NCBI GenBank assembly: GCA_963709505.1
Contig: CAVPXC010000019.1
Coordinates: 62,001-126,000, forward strand
DNA from: CAVPXC01 sp963709505
Lineage (GTDB): Bacteria > Chloroflexota > Anaerolineae > JAAEKA01
Length of the DNA: 64,000 nt
Direction: 5' to 3'
In this document: positions 1-8,130 of the stretch, piece by piece
How positions within the stretch are numbered: position 1 is the first letter of the stretch
How the letters are laid out: each line of letters starts with the position of its first letter
Program-made: the position numbers and the translations under genes
The notes under the pieces: generated by a model
Databases searched by the model: none
Told to the model about the DNA's origin: nothing
The model's input: the letters and a program-made list of their open reading frames with translations, nothing else

Positions 1-127
1 TGCCATCGGCAGACGCGGTGAGACCCATCGTGAAGAACGGCAACAGGGCTGGGATCGCTACGACTGGAAGCAGCAGCCAGGGGCGCGGTAGCTGATCCCT
101 CTGAGAGCCTTCGCTGCCACTTCGTCG
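1..127 (-). CDS. fragment of a hydrophobic (membrane) protein, cut by the window edge
   Basis: An open minus-strand frame runs off the left edge. It encodes a proline/leucine-rich hydrophobic stretch (LPRPWLLLPVVAIPALLPFF) that resembles the first membrane helix of a glycosyltransferase-type integral membrane protein. The frame opens after a TAA at 128-130 and has no convincing start codon or ribosome binding site before the hydrophobic stretch. The true start may therefore lie in another frame, as with other split genes here. It follows the DUF2142-like gene on the same strand and could be the next gene of that operon. Function unknown. Confidence 0.3.
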
Positions 128-201
128 TTAGCTGAGATCATGGTACAGTTCTCGGTGACGCTGTGCAATCGAGTTCACGACAGGGATTGCTATCGCACCA
201 A

Positions 202-2589
202 TTACTCAGGGATGTCGATCACTGCCATGTGAATTTGGTCGCCCTGCACCTGGTGGCTGTTTCGATCACGCAGCGGCAAGCGTTGACCTGATTGAGGCTC
301 GTACACGCCAACCTGAATCTCATAAACGTTGCCTGGTAGAAGTGAGGGAAGGCTCAGACGATGCGTATGAGTAATGATTTCTCCAGGTTCCCACAGGCTG
401 CTGGGGTAATAGCCGTCAGTTAGTTGCTGGTCATTTCCCGTGACTTGTCGACCCTGGGCATCCACCAGGTGAGCGAATACCGAGTAGTCGGTAGGCAACT
501 GCTGCAGCGCCCTCCATCGCATTTCTATTGTCACCTGCTGCCCAGGCCCAGGATGCTCTGGTACAAGCCGGTAGCTTTCAAGGGCAAGCTGATCATCAAA
601 CGTGTAAGCGGGCGGGAGTATTGTCTGCTCAGCTAGTGTGCTCTGCTCTTGAAGCACCTTGATGCGGCCAAAGTAGACAGCGTCTCCTAGCACGTTGCCT
701 TGTGCGTCGACCACCTCAAGATGACTTTCTTCTACGCTCTCACTGCCCGGGCAAAAAAGGGCCACTTTGAGCGAAGCAAGGCTTGGTAGTTTCTCCCAAG
801 GCGTGTCAGCCCAATACAGTTGGTATGTCTCGCGAAAGATATCGCCTGGCCGCCAGATTGACGTGGGGTAGTTGCCGTGTCCTGGGTGAGACATTACCCA
901 GGCCCTGGGGTACTTATCGCCGTCCAGCAGATGAATTGACAAAGTGTAGTTGTTGTTGGTCGATTGCAACGCCTTCCAGACGAGAGTCACCTGCACCGGA
1001 TCGCCGACGGTCAGGCGCTGTGGCTCGACGTTGTAGCCGATGGAGCTCGGCAAAGCCGCCAATAGTCGCGTGGAGAGGGTTCTCACCGGGCAACAGATCA
1101 GAAAGGGTCTCCATGTGCGGTGGCAGCGTAGGCCGGCTTCAGCACAAACAAGGGGACGGCAACGGCTAATGCCAACAACCCTACCCAAAAGGCCGTAACG
1201 CCTGCTAGACGGAAACGCCGAGGCAATATGTGGTACAACCCTAGCACGAGCAGAAAGCAGATGGCTGAGAGTGCCGGAAAGAGGTATCGTCCCCGAGGCT
1301 CCGGTGAATCGCCGGCTTTGACATAGGATAGCAGGAACGACTCCGCAACAAAGAAACAGGCTACCACGACGATCAGGCGCATACGTCCTGTTTGGCGTTT
1401 GTCCACTAGGTACAACACTACACCTGCCGCGGCCAGGACACACCAAATCGCCAGAAGTACTATCAGCCAGGAGGGCAGCGTTAGCGTATCCCAGCCAAAC
1501 TGTCCCCAGAAGGTCATAAAGGCAAACCGTACTGCGTGCCACGCACCAGGCGCAGCTTCTGCCGAAACGCCAGCCAGGAGGCGATCGATGTAGACAGAGA
1601 TGGAGCCGTAATTGCCCAAGGACTGATTGTACAGAGTCTTTATTGCGGCCCACCCATGCAAGGATCGGGATACTCGCAATGCCGATTATCAAGGCGATCT
1701 TTACCAACGTGCGCACGAAGCCCTCCTTGTTCGTGCGCCAGGCACGAGCAAGAACAACCAATGCAGCCAATCCCACCAGGGGCAGCAATATGATTGCGCT
1801 GTATTTGGCAATAATTGCCAGGGCCGCCACCAGCGCGGCAAGGAACAGAACCCAGATCCTGGGATTATGCAGCACAACGTAGGCGCACAACAAGACACAC
1901 CACCCGCTTAATACTGCGACCAAAATATCGTTGTTGACGATTGCAGACGCAAAGATATATTGAGGGATGAACGCATTGACTGCCATCATCGCAAGGGCCA
2001 ACGAGCGTCGACCAGCGAAAAGCAACAGGCCCAGCAAATACGTTGCCAGCAGACCGCTGAGAGCCAGCAGGCCCGACAGTAGCCTCAGCAGGTGCATGGC
2101 CAACAGCGCGTCCGTGTAAGGAAGACCCTCGCGTGCCGGATCGTGCAAGGCGAAATTGTATCCGAGTTGATCGGGATCCCACATGCGGAATGGGTTGGCG
2201 GCGTCTGGTCCTGTAACATCCGTGTCAATCCAGAATGTTGTTAGGGCCCCCAGCAGGTAGTATAGCGGCGGTTGTCTGAATTGATGGGTCAACTCAGCCA
2301 GGATATTCTGCTCGCCGCTGCGACATACATCCGTGATGACAGGCGCGTCAACTTGTGAAGCTATCTTTGGTAAGGCTCGGTGGTTGATCAGGTAACGGAC
2401 GTAGTTGAAGTGAGATAGCTCGTTGTCCGCCTCCCACGCCGGTATAGTGACGTTGTAGGCAAGGCTGAGCAGCAGGAATAGGCCGCCAATCACCAATGCG
2501 CCGTAGTGAGCGCGCAACACTACGCAAAATCGCCCTCGCCTTCTTGGTGCTGGGGCAAGATCAACTTGCCTATCGTTCAATGAGTTCAC
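202..2589 (-). CDS. DUF2142/GT39-like multi-spanning membrane protein, frame-disrupted
   Basis: The N-terminal half has membrane helices and the loop motif WEADNELSHFNYVRYL, typical of DUF2142-type predicted membrane glycosyltransferases. The C-terminal half is soluble, with two repeats of a beta domain (…GDPVQVTLVWKAL…, …GQQVTIEMRWRAL…). The coding sense changes frame about three times: near 1650 it moves into the frame holding AAIKTLYNQSLGNYGSI, near 1110 into the frame holding METLSDLLPGENPL, and near 1045 back to the first frame. I place the start at GTG 2589, because it overlaps the TGA of the upstream glycosyltransferase as GTGA. It probably works in polysaccharide assembly at the membrane. 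The frameshifts are either sequence errors or real decay. Confidence 0.7.
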   Translation of the reverse strand: MNSLNDRQVDLAPAPRRRGRFCVVLRAHYGALVIGGLFLLLSLAYNVTIPAWEADNELSHFNYVRYLINHRALPKIASQVDAPVITDVCRSGEQNILAELTHQFRQPPLYYLLGALTTFWIDTDVTGPDAANPFRMWDPDQLGYNFALHDPAREGLPYTDALLAMHLLRLLSGLLALSGLLATYLLGLLLFAGRRSLALAMMAVNAFIPQYIFASAIVNNDILVAVLSGWCVLLCAYVVLHNPRIWVLFLAALVAALAIIAKYSAIILLPLVGLAALVVLARAWRTNKEGFVRTLVKIALIIGIASIPILAWVGRNKDSVQSVLGQLRLHLCLHRSPPGWRFGRSCAWCVARSTVCLYDLLGTVWLGYANAALLADSTSGDLVCPGRGRCSVVPSGQTPNRTYAPDRRGSLFLCCGVVPAILCQSRRFTGASGTIPLSGTLSHLLSARARVVPHIASAFPSSRRYGLLGRVVGISRCRPLVCAEAGLRCHRTWRPFLICCPVRTLSTRLLAALPSSIGYNVEPQRLTVGDPVQVTLVWKALQSTNNNYTLSIHLLDGDKYPRAWVMSHPGHGNYPTSIWRPGDIFRETYQLYWADTPWEKLPSLASLKVALFCPGSESVEESHLEVVDAQGNVLGDAVYFGRIKVLQEQSTLAEQTILPPAYTFDDQLALESYRLVPEHPGPGQQVTIEMRWRALQQLPTDYSVFAHLVDAQGRQVTGNDQQLTDGYYPSSLWEPGEIITHTHRLSLPSLLPGNVYEIQVGVYEPQSGQRLPLRDRNSHQVQGDQIHMAVIDIPE

Positions 2590-3746
2590 GGTAGACTTGC
2601 AGATGCCGCTGAGCGATGGAGATCCCAGGTGAATTGCTGAGCCAGCGAGGTGGAACCAGCGCTGAGACGCTGGCAAAGATCGGGGTTATTCCACAGGTGC
2701 CTAATCGCTTGTGCCAGCGCCTCAGGCGACTGCGTTGGCGTCAGCCAGATGTTCTCGCCATGCACCATTTCCGGGATATGCACGACCGGCTCAGTGCTGA
2801 CAACCGGTAAGCCATGGGCGATGGCAGCCATCAAACTGCCACGGCGGAAGCTGGCGCCATCGCGGTAAGGCAGAACGGCGATATCTGCTGCCAGGAAGTT
2901 TGCAGATACCTGGCTGGCTTCGGTGAAGCCTGTCCAATGCACCCGATCAGCGATGCCATGGCGCTCGATAAGAGATCGAACCTGCTCCAAGTACGCCACG
3001 TTGGTGGGATCGCTGGCACCAACCTGGCCGCCGATCATGAGCAAGTGGACAGGCATTGCACTGGCTGCCAACTGTGAGGCCGCCACTACCAGCTCTTCAC
3101 CGCCCTTACTGGTGTTCAGGAAGCCAAAATAGGCCAGGAGGAGATCCTTAGACCCGACCCCCCACCTGGCACGTTGATCAAACCGGTCGAAACCGGTCGG
3201 CGGGTCATGCTGGATATTGGCGCCAATGGGGATCTCAACGAGCTTGTCCTGAAGCTCTGGGTAGTCGCGGAGACAATCGCGATCTTCGGCGTTGGTGACA
3301 ACAACAATATCACTGTGACGCGCTAGCTCAAGGTTGCTTCGCCAGCGCAAGGAGCCAGCCTTTGGAAAGAGATATGGCACACGCAGGTCATGAAACGTCA
3401 CCGCTAGCTTGTGGGGCCATTTTCGACCTCGCATGAACCGGGGCAATAAATTGATGGCTGGATGAAGACGAAATGCGGCAGCTTGATATTGAATATGCAA
3501 TACGTCCGGTCTGATATCGTCGCTTAGTTGGCGTGTACGCTGGACGATACCCCAGCGCCAAGCGTCCACGTCTGGATACACGTTGGACACACTGCCGGGT
3601 ATCAAGTGCGAAGGTCCAGCCTCTCGATTGGTCAGCACGTGGACGTCAGCTCCCTGGGTGGTCAAAGTGGAGCACAGGGCCCACGTGTAATCGCCTACAC
3701 CACCCTGCATGGGAGGATATTCGCCAGTGAGGAAGAGGACACGCAT
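2586..3746 (-). CDS. glycosyltransferase family 4 (GT-B fold)
   Basis: About 386 residues from the ATG at 3746, which begins MRVLFLTGEYPPMQGGVGDY, a classic GT4 N-terminus with a glycine-rich loop. The longer open frame to 3833 adds residues unlike the family. The C-terminal half carries the GT4 donor-binding region (FGFLNTSKGGEELVVAA and HGLPVVSTEPVVHIPEMV). A retaining sugar transferase at the cytoplasmic membrane face is expected; donor and acceptor cannot be read from sequence. Its stop overlaps the GTG of the downstream DUF2142-like gene by four bases, suggesting translational coupling. Confidence 0.88.
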   Translation of the reverse strand: MRVLFLTGEYPPMQGGVGDYTWALCSTLTTQGADVHVLTNREAGPSHLIPGSVSNVYPDVDAWRWGIVQRTRQLSDDIRPDVLHIQYQAAAFRLHPAINLLPRFMRGRKWPHKLAVTFHDLRVPYLFPKAGSLRWRSNLELARHSDIVVVTNAEDRDCLRDYPELQDKLVEIPIGANIQHDPPTGFDRFDQRARWGVGSKDLLLAYFGFLNTSKGGEELVVAASQLAASAMPVHLLMIGGQVGASDPTNVAYLEQVRSLIERHGIADRVHWTGFTEASQVSANFLAADIAVLPYRDGASFRRGSLMAAIAHGLPVVSTEPVVHIPEMVHGENIWLTPTQSPEALAQAIRHLWNNPDLCQRLSAGSTSLAQQFTWDLHRSAASASLP

Positions 3747-3857
3747 AGCAAGCAGTATACCTTTGCACGGACCGGCGAGCAAAATCAACCATCGCTCCGA
3801 TACCCCGTAGGCATTTAGCTCGACCTGCTTCATGGCACCTGCTCAAGACACGCCGAT

Positions 3858-4928
3858 TTACTCATTGGTGCGCAGACCAGACCGCACCACCTGGTAATAG
3901 GCGGACATTCGCTCGCGCCGCATGGGCTGCTTGGTGCGTTGGCCCGGAGCAATGAAGCCCATTAGCCACTTGACTGCCTCCTCCGCCCATTGAAAGACGA
4001 AGGAGAGCAGCAAAAAGCTTTTCACGACGGCCGCGGACAGCCGACCGTGGTATTTGTGTACATAACGCACCCTGGACGTAAAGAAGTGGATGTGACGTGC
4101 CGCAACCACCTGCTCGCTCGACTTGCCTTCATGGTGGATCACCAGCGCATCAGGCAGGAAGACCACCTGCCAGCCCGCGTCGACGGCCCGGTGGCAGAGG
4201 TCGAGCTCCTCCGAGTACATGAAAAAGCCCTCGTCAAAGCCGCCGATGGCGTCTAAGACGGATCGGCGCACGAGCATACACGCTCCCACGACCCAATCCA
4301 CCTGGCTGATGGCATCATCGGGCCGGTCGCGGACGAAATAGTGGTCGAGGACTCGATTGTGCGCCCACTTCCGCTGCAATACAGTGCTTTCGAGAAAGAA
4401 CGTCGCCAACGTTGGAAAGCGGCGGCGAGAGGATTGCACGTTGCCGTCGCTGTTACAAAGCTGTGGGCCAAGGACACCGACCTGGGGGTGGGCCTCAGCA
4501 TAGGCGAGCATCTGGCCAAAGGCCTGCGGTGTCGCCTCGGTGTCGGGGTTGAGAAAGAGTACATAGCGTCCACGGCTGGCCGCCAGGCCCTGGTTGTTGG
4601 CTTTGGTAAACCCGAGATTCTGCCGGTTGGCGATCATCTGCACCCACGGAAAGGTCTCATTTAACATCGAGACGCTATCGTCGGTGGATGCGTTGTCCAC
4701 GATGATGACCTCGGCGAGCCAGCGACGTCCGGCCTTATCGGCGTTCTGAGCCGGCGGCTGAGTTTCCTCCAAAAGCAAAGCGTCGCTGCCGGCGATCGAT
4801 GCCAGACAGCGACGCAGTAGCTCGCGCACATTCCAGTTGACGATGACGATGGAGAGGTCGATAGCCATCCAGCCATCGGCCGCCGGAAGCGTCGCAGGGG
4901 GCGGTTGGTCGAGAGACATCGGGGTCAT
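3858..4928 (-). CDS. glycosyltransferase family 2 (rhamnosyltransferase-like)
   Basis: 356 residues. A GT-A domain starts near residue 23 (DLSIVIVNWNVRELLRRC), followed by the metal/nucleotide region LFLNPDTEATPQA and the acceptor motif GFDEGFFMYSEELDLCHR seen in rhamnosyltransferase-like GT2 enzymes. A C-terminal hydrophobic or amphipathic segment may anchor it to the membrane. The start ATG at 4928 shares one base with the stop of the polyprenyl synthase (TGATG), so the two are translationally coupled. With rmd and gmd at the head of the operon, a GDP-rhamnose donor is plausible but inferred. Confidence 0.88.
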   Translation of the reverse strand: MTPMSLDQPPPATLPAADGWMAIDLSIVIVNWNVRELLRRCLASIAGSDALLLEETQPPAQNADKAGRRWLAEVIIVDNASTDDSVSMLNETFPWVQMIANRQNLGFTKANNQGLAASRGRYVLFLNPDTEATPQAFGQMLAYAEAHPQVGVLGPQLCNSDGNVQSSRRRFPTLATFFLESTVLQRKWAHNRVLDHYFVRDRPDDAISQVDWVVGACMLVRRSVLDAIGGFDEGFFMYSEELDLCHRAVDAGWQVVFLPDALVIHHEGKSSEQVVAARHIHFFTSRVRYVHKYHGRLSAAVVKSFLLLSFVFQWAEEAVKWLMGFIAPGQRTKQPMRRERMSAYYQVVRSGLRTNE

Positions 4929-5899
4929 CAGAGGCTGCGGTCTACCACGAAATCAGCGACCTCGATCAGGGCCCGCCGATAGGGGCTGTCCGGCCAAAAC
5001 GACAGGCAGGCCTTGGCGGTCTCGATAAATCGGTCTGCCTCCTGTCGCGTGGCCTCGATGGCTGGCGAGCGGCCGATATCGGCAATCAGTTGGGTGAGCG
5101 CATCGGTTGATGCGTGGCCGTTGCCGGTGGTCTGCAGCACCTGCACAGCCTCCGGGTGTGACTGCAAGTAGTGGAAGACCGGCAGCGTGACCGTGCCCTG
5201 ACGCAGGTCGTTGCCGACCGGCTTGCCTACCGTCTGGGCAGTACCTACGAAGTCCAGGACGTCGTCCATGATCTGAAAGGCCATGCCGACGTTATAACCG
5301 TAGTCGCGCAGCGCGGTGATCTCCGGCTCCGGCGCGCTGCCCAGCACCGCGGCCGCCTCGGTGGCGGTGGCAAAGAGCGCCGCCGTTTTGCCGTAGATTC
5401 GCTCGTAGTAGGCGTCCTTGGGCTGTTGCCAGTTGCGGAGGTCGAAGAGTTGGCGGAGTTCCCCTTCGCAGATGGTCATCAGGGTTTGCGAGAACACGCG
5501 CATGACGCGCACGTTGTCGGTATCGGCGGCGAACACTGCGGCGCGAGCGAAGATAAAGTCACCGGCCAGGATCGTGGCGCCCTGGCTCCACGAAGCGTTG
5601 AGGGTGGGATTGCCGCGACGAAGCATCGATCCGTCGATCACGTCGTCGTGTACGAGCGTGGCGGAATGAAGCATCTCGATCGCTGCGGCGAGGGATACGA
5701 CTCTGTCGCGTTCGGCGTCAGGATAGAGCTTGCTTGCCAGCAATGCCAGGGCGGGACGGACGCGCTTGCCGCCTGCGCCCAGCAGAACGTTGATAGCGCC
5801 GGATAATGGCTGGAACACCTCGCCTGTCGCCCGCATCTTGGCTTCGACTAGTTTCAGGTCATCGGCGACCAGATCGAGCGATTTTGGATGGCTTCTCAA
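4928..5899 (-). CDS. trans-polyprenyl diphosphate synthase (IspB/HepT-like)
   Basis: 323 residues, normal family length. Both aspartate-rich motifs are present: DDVID at residues 85-89 and DDVLD at 212-216, with GGKRVRPAL near residue 43 and GKTAALFATATE near 170. The family condenses isopentenyl diphosphate onto an allylic primer to make long-chain polyprenyl diphosphate for quinone tails or lipid carriers. The neighbouring glycosyltransferases suggest carrier lipid, but quinone synthesis is equally possible. It lies 18 bases downstream of tatD. Confidence 0.93.
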   Translation of the reverse strand: MRSHPKSLDLVADDLKLVEAKMRATGEVFQPLSGAINVLLGAGGKRVRPALALLASKLYPDAERDRVVSLAAAIEMLHSATLVHDDVIDGSMLRRGNPTLNASWSQGATILAGDFIFARAAVFAADTDNVRVMRVFSQTLMTICEGELRQLFDLRNWQQPKDAYYERIYGKTAALFATATEAAAVLGSAPEPEITALRDYGYNVGMAFQIMDDVLDFVGTAQTVGKPVGNDLRQGTVTLPVFHYLQSHPEAVQVLQTTGNGHASTDALTQLIADIGRSPAIEATRQEADRFIETAKACLSFWPDSPYRRALIEVADFVVDRSL

Positions 5900-5917
5900 C
5901 GTCTTCTTCTCCTGCGG

Positions 5918-6712
5918 CTAGCTCAGTGTTTTGAAAACCCGCCGGGCAAGGGCGGTCGTTTTTTCTGCCACAACGCCAACATCGAGATCTAACAGCTCGG
6001 CCATGCTCTGGGCAATCAGCGGGATGTAGGCCGGCTCGTTGCGTTGCCCGCGGTGCGGATGTGGCGTCAGGAACGGCGCATCGGTCTCGAGCATTAGCAA
6101 GTCTGGCGAGAATTGAGCGACCAGGCCATGCAGCTGGCGGGCGTTGCGAAAGGTGATCGGCCCGCCTAGAGATAGCACTATGTTCCAACCAAACGCCTCC
6201 TGCGCCATGTCGAGATCGCCCGAATACGCGTGCAGTACTCCAAGGATAGCATCTTCACCGCGCTGTATCTGTGCCCCAGGCACCCATTTGCGTAGAATAT
6301 CACGTACACCGGCGTGCGCGTCCCTGCAATGGATCACGACCGGCAGATCCAACCCGGTAGCCAGGTCGAGCTGGGCCTGGAACGCGGCCTGCTGCTGGTC
6401 GTGCGGCACGCGCTCCCAGTAGTAGTCCAGACCGATCTCGCCGATGGCCACGACTTTGGGATGCTGCGCCAGCTTGTGAAGCTCAGCCAGTGTGTTCTGA
6501 TTGAAGCTGGCTGCGTCGTTGGGATGCACTCCGACCTGCGCGAATACGCCGGGATGACGTTCTGCCAATTCAATGGCCCGCCGGCTGCTGTCCAAGTCAG
6601 TCGCCGGATTGATGATCACCGTCACGCCGGCATCGGCGGCACGCTGGAGCACATCGTCGCGATCGGCGTCGAACTGGTGAAAGTCCAGATGGCAGTGCGT
6701 GTCGATGAACAT
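5918..6712 (-). CDS. tatD: TatD-family metal-dependent hydrolase (DNase)
   Basis: 264 residues, TIM-barrel amidohydrolase. The metal ligands appear in MFIDTHCHLDF (His6, His8), AIGEIGLDYYWE, PVVIHCRDAH, VLHAYSGD and LLMLETDAPFLTPHPHRG. The family shows 3'-exonuclease/DNase activity linked to DNA repair and peroxide resistance. It ends 18 bases before the polyprenyl synthase and starts 7 bases after the phosphohexomutase stop, so it is a tight operon member even though its role differs from the sugar genes. Confidence 0.95.
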   Translation of the reverse strand: MFIDTHCHLDFHQFDADRDDVLQRAADAGVTVIINPATDLDSSRRAIELAERHPGVFAQVGVHPNDAASFNQNTLAELHKLAQHPKVVAIGEIGLDYYWERVPHDQQQAAFQAQLDLATGLDLPVVIHCRDAHAGVRDILRKWVPGAQIQRGEDAILGVLHAYSGDLDMAQEAFGWNIVLSLGGPITFRNARQLHGLVAQFSPDLLMLETDAPFLTPHPHRGQRNEPAYIPLIAQSMAELLDLDVGVVAEKTTALARRVFKTLS

Positions 6713-6719
6713 GGCGCGG

Positions 6720-8120
6720 CTACATCTGCTGGGAGATGTTTGCGACGACGGCGTCCAGAATTGCCCGGGCTTCTCGCTGTAGGGTCTCGATCGACTGCCC
6801 GGCGCCCTGGATCATCACACGCACCACCGGCTCGGTGCCTGAATAGCGGACGTTGACCAGGGTGTCCGGTCCCAAGTTGCAGTGGGAACGGTTGATCTGC
6901 GCCTGCACACCGGGCAGCGACTCCAGCGCGGGCTTAGCGGGCACCTTGGCTTTGTCGAGGACTTGCGGGACTTTTCTGAGAACGGCGGCCATCTCAGAGA
7001 AGTGGCGGGGACGATTTTGCAGCAGCAGTTGGCTCATGCGCAAGGCTGTGTAGAGGCCGTCGCCGGTGGTCAAGCCGTTCTCGAAGAGGATGATGTGGCC
7101 GGACTGTTCGCCGCCCAGCACGAGGCCATCCTCGCGCATGCGCTGCGAGACCCACCGATCGCCCACCTGTGTTCGCTCCAGTCGGACGCCGATCTCGCGC
7201 AGTGAGAGGTCAAGCCCCAGGTTGGCCATGTCGGTGGTGACTACGGCGTTGCCCGCCAGGCGTCCCTGGGATTGTAGATCGCGTGCCAGGATGGCCAGAA
7301 TGTAGTCGCCATCGCGTTCGATACCGGTCTCGTCGACGAATTTGCAGCGGTCGGCGTCGCCGTCGAAGACAAAGCCGATGTCGGCCATGGCGGCCAGAAC
7401 GGCCTGGCCCGCGCGTTGCGGACCGTCGCCCTCGGTGCCGCAGTTGACGTTGATGTTCGTGCCGTTGGGCCAGACGTTGAGGGCGACCACTTCGGCGCCC
7501 ATGCGGCGGAAGACCTCGGGCGCCAGGTAGGAGGCGGCGCCGTTGGCGCAATCCAGCACGACTCGCAGACCGCGCAGAGCGCCCTCTTCGCCGAAGGCTG
7601 AGATCAAGTGTCTAACGTACGACTGATCCATGTCGCGGTTCAGCCGCACCGTGCCCGGAAGGCCGTTGGAACCGATAGACGCCAGGAAGGAATTAGTGTG
7701 CCAGTCTGGCCGATCGTCCAGGGCAAGCCGCTCGATCTGTAGTTCGATCTCGTCGCTGGCTTTGAATCCAGCGTCGTCGAAGATTTTGATGCCGTTGTCC
7801 CAGTATGGATTGTGTGAGGCGGATACCACGACACCAAGGGTGGCGCGGGTGTGTGCGGTCAGGAACGAGACGCCGGGCGTGCTGAACTCATCCAGTAGGA
7901 TCACGTCTACGCCCTGGGCCATCATGCCGGTCAAAAGGGCGGTCTCCAACATGCTGCCGGAGCGCCGGGTATCGCGGCCGACGATCACCACAGGCGAGTC
8001 GTTGCGTTGTCTGGCCACGAAGCCGATAGCCCGGCCCAGCCGCAAGGTGAACTCCGGTGTGAGTGGCCACTCACCTGCGCGGGCGCGAATCCCGTCGGTA
8101 CCAAAGAGTTGAGTCGTCAT
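6720..8120 (-). CDS. glmM: phosphoglucosamine mutase / phosphohexomutase
   Basis: About 466 residues from ATG 8120, which is preceded by GAGG eight bases upstream; a longer start at 8138 would overlap gmd. It opens with MTTQLFGTDGIRARAGEWPL. The catalytic serine loop SASHNP puts the phosphoserine at residue 102, where GlmM has it. The metal loop FDGDADR, sugar loop GGEQSGHI and phosphate loop RYSGTEPVVRVM follow in order. GlmM interconverts glucosamine-6-P and glucosamine-1-P for UDP-GlcNAc. Because gmd precedes it, a phosphomannomutase role feeding GDP-mannose is an alternative. Confidence 0.9.
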   Translation of the reverse strand: MTTQLFGTDGIRARAGEWPLTPEFTLRLGRAIGFVARQRNDSPVVIVGRDTRRSGSMLETALLTGMMAQGVDVILLDEFSTPGVSFLTAHTRATLGVVVSASHNPYWDNGIKIFDDAGFKASDEIELQIERLALDDRPDWHTNSFLASIGSNGLPGTVRLNRDMDQSYVRHLISAFGEEGALRGLRVVLDCANGAASYLAPEVFRRMGAEVVALNVWPNGTNINVNCGTEGDGPQRAGQAVLAAMADIGFVFDGDADRCKFVDETGIERDGDYILAILARDLQSQGRLAGNAVVTTDMANLGLDLSLREIGVRLERTQVGDRWVSQRMREDGLVLGGEQSGHIILFENGLTTGDGLYTALRMSQLLLQNRPRHFSEMAAVLRKVPQVLDKAKVPAKPALESLPGVQAQINRSHCNLGPDTLVNVRYSGTEPVVRVMIQGAGQSIETLQREARAILDAVVANISQQM

Positions 8121-8130
8121 GGGATAGGCC

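Noticed and set aside
783..1169. 128-codon plus-strand ORF
   Set aside because: Lies opposite the DUF2142-like gene; translation is Arg/Ser-rich without family features.
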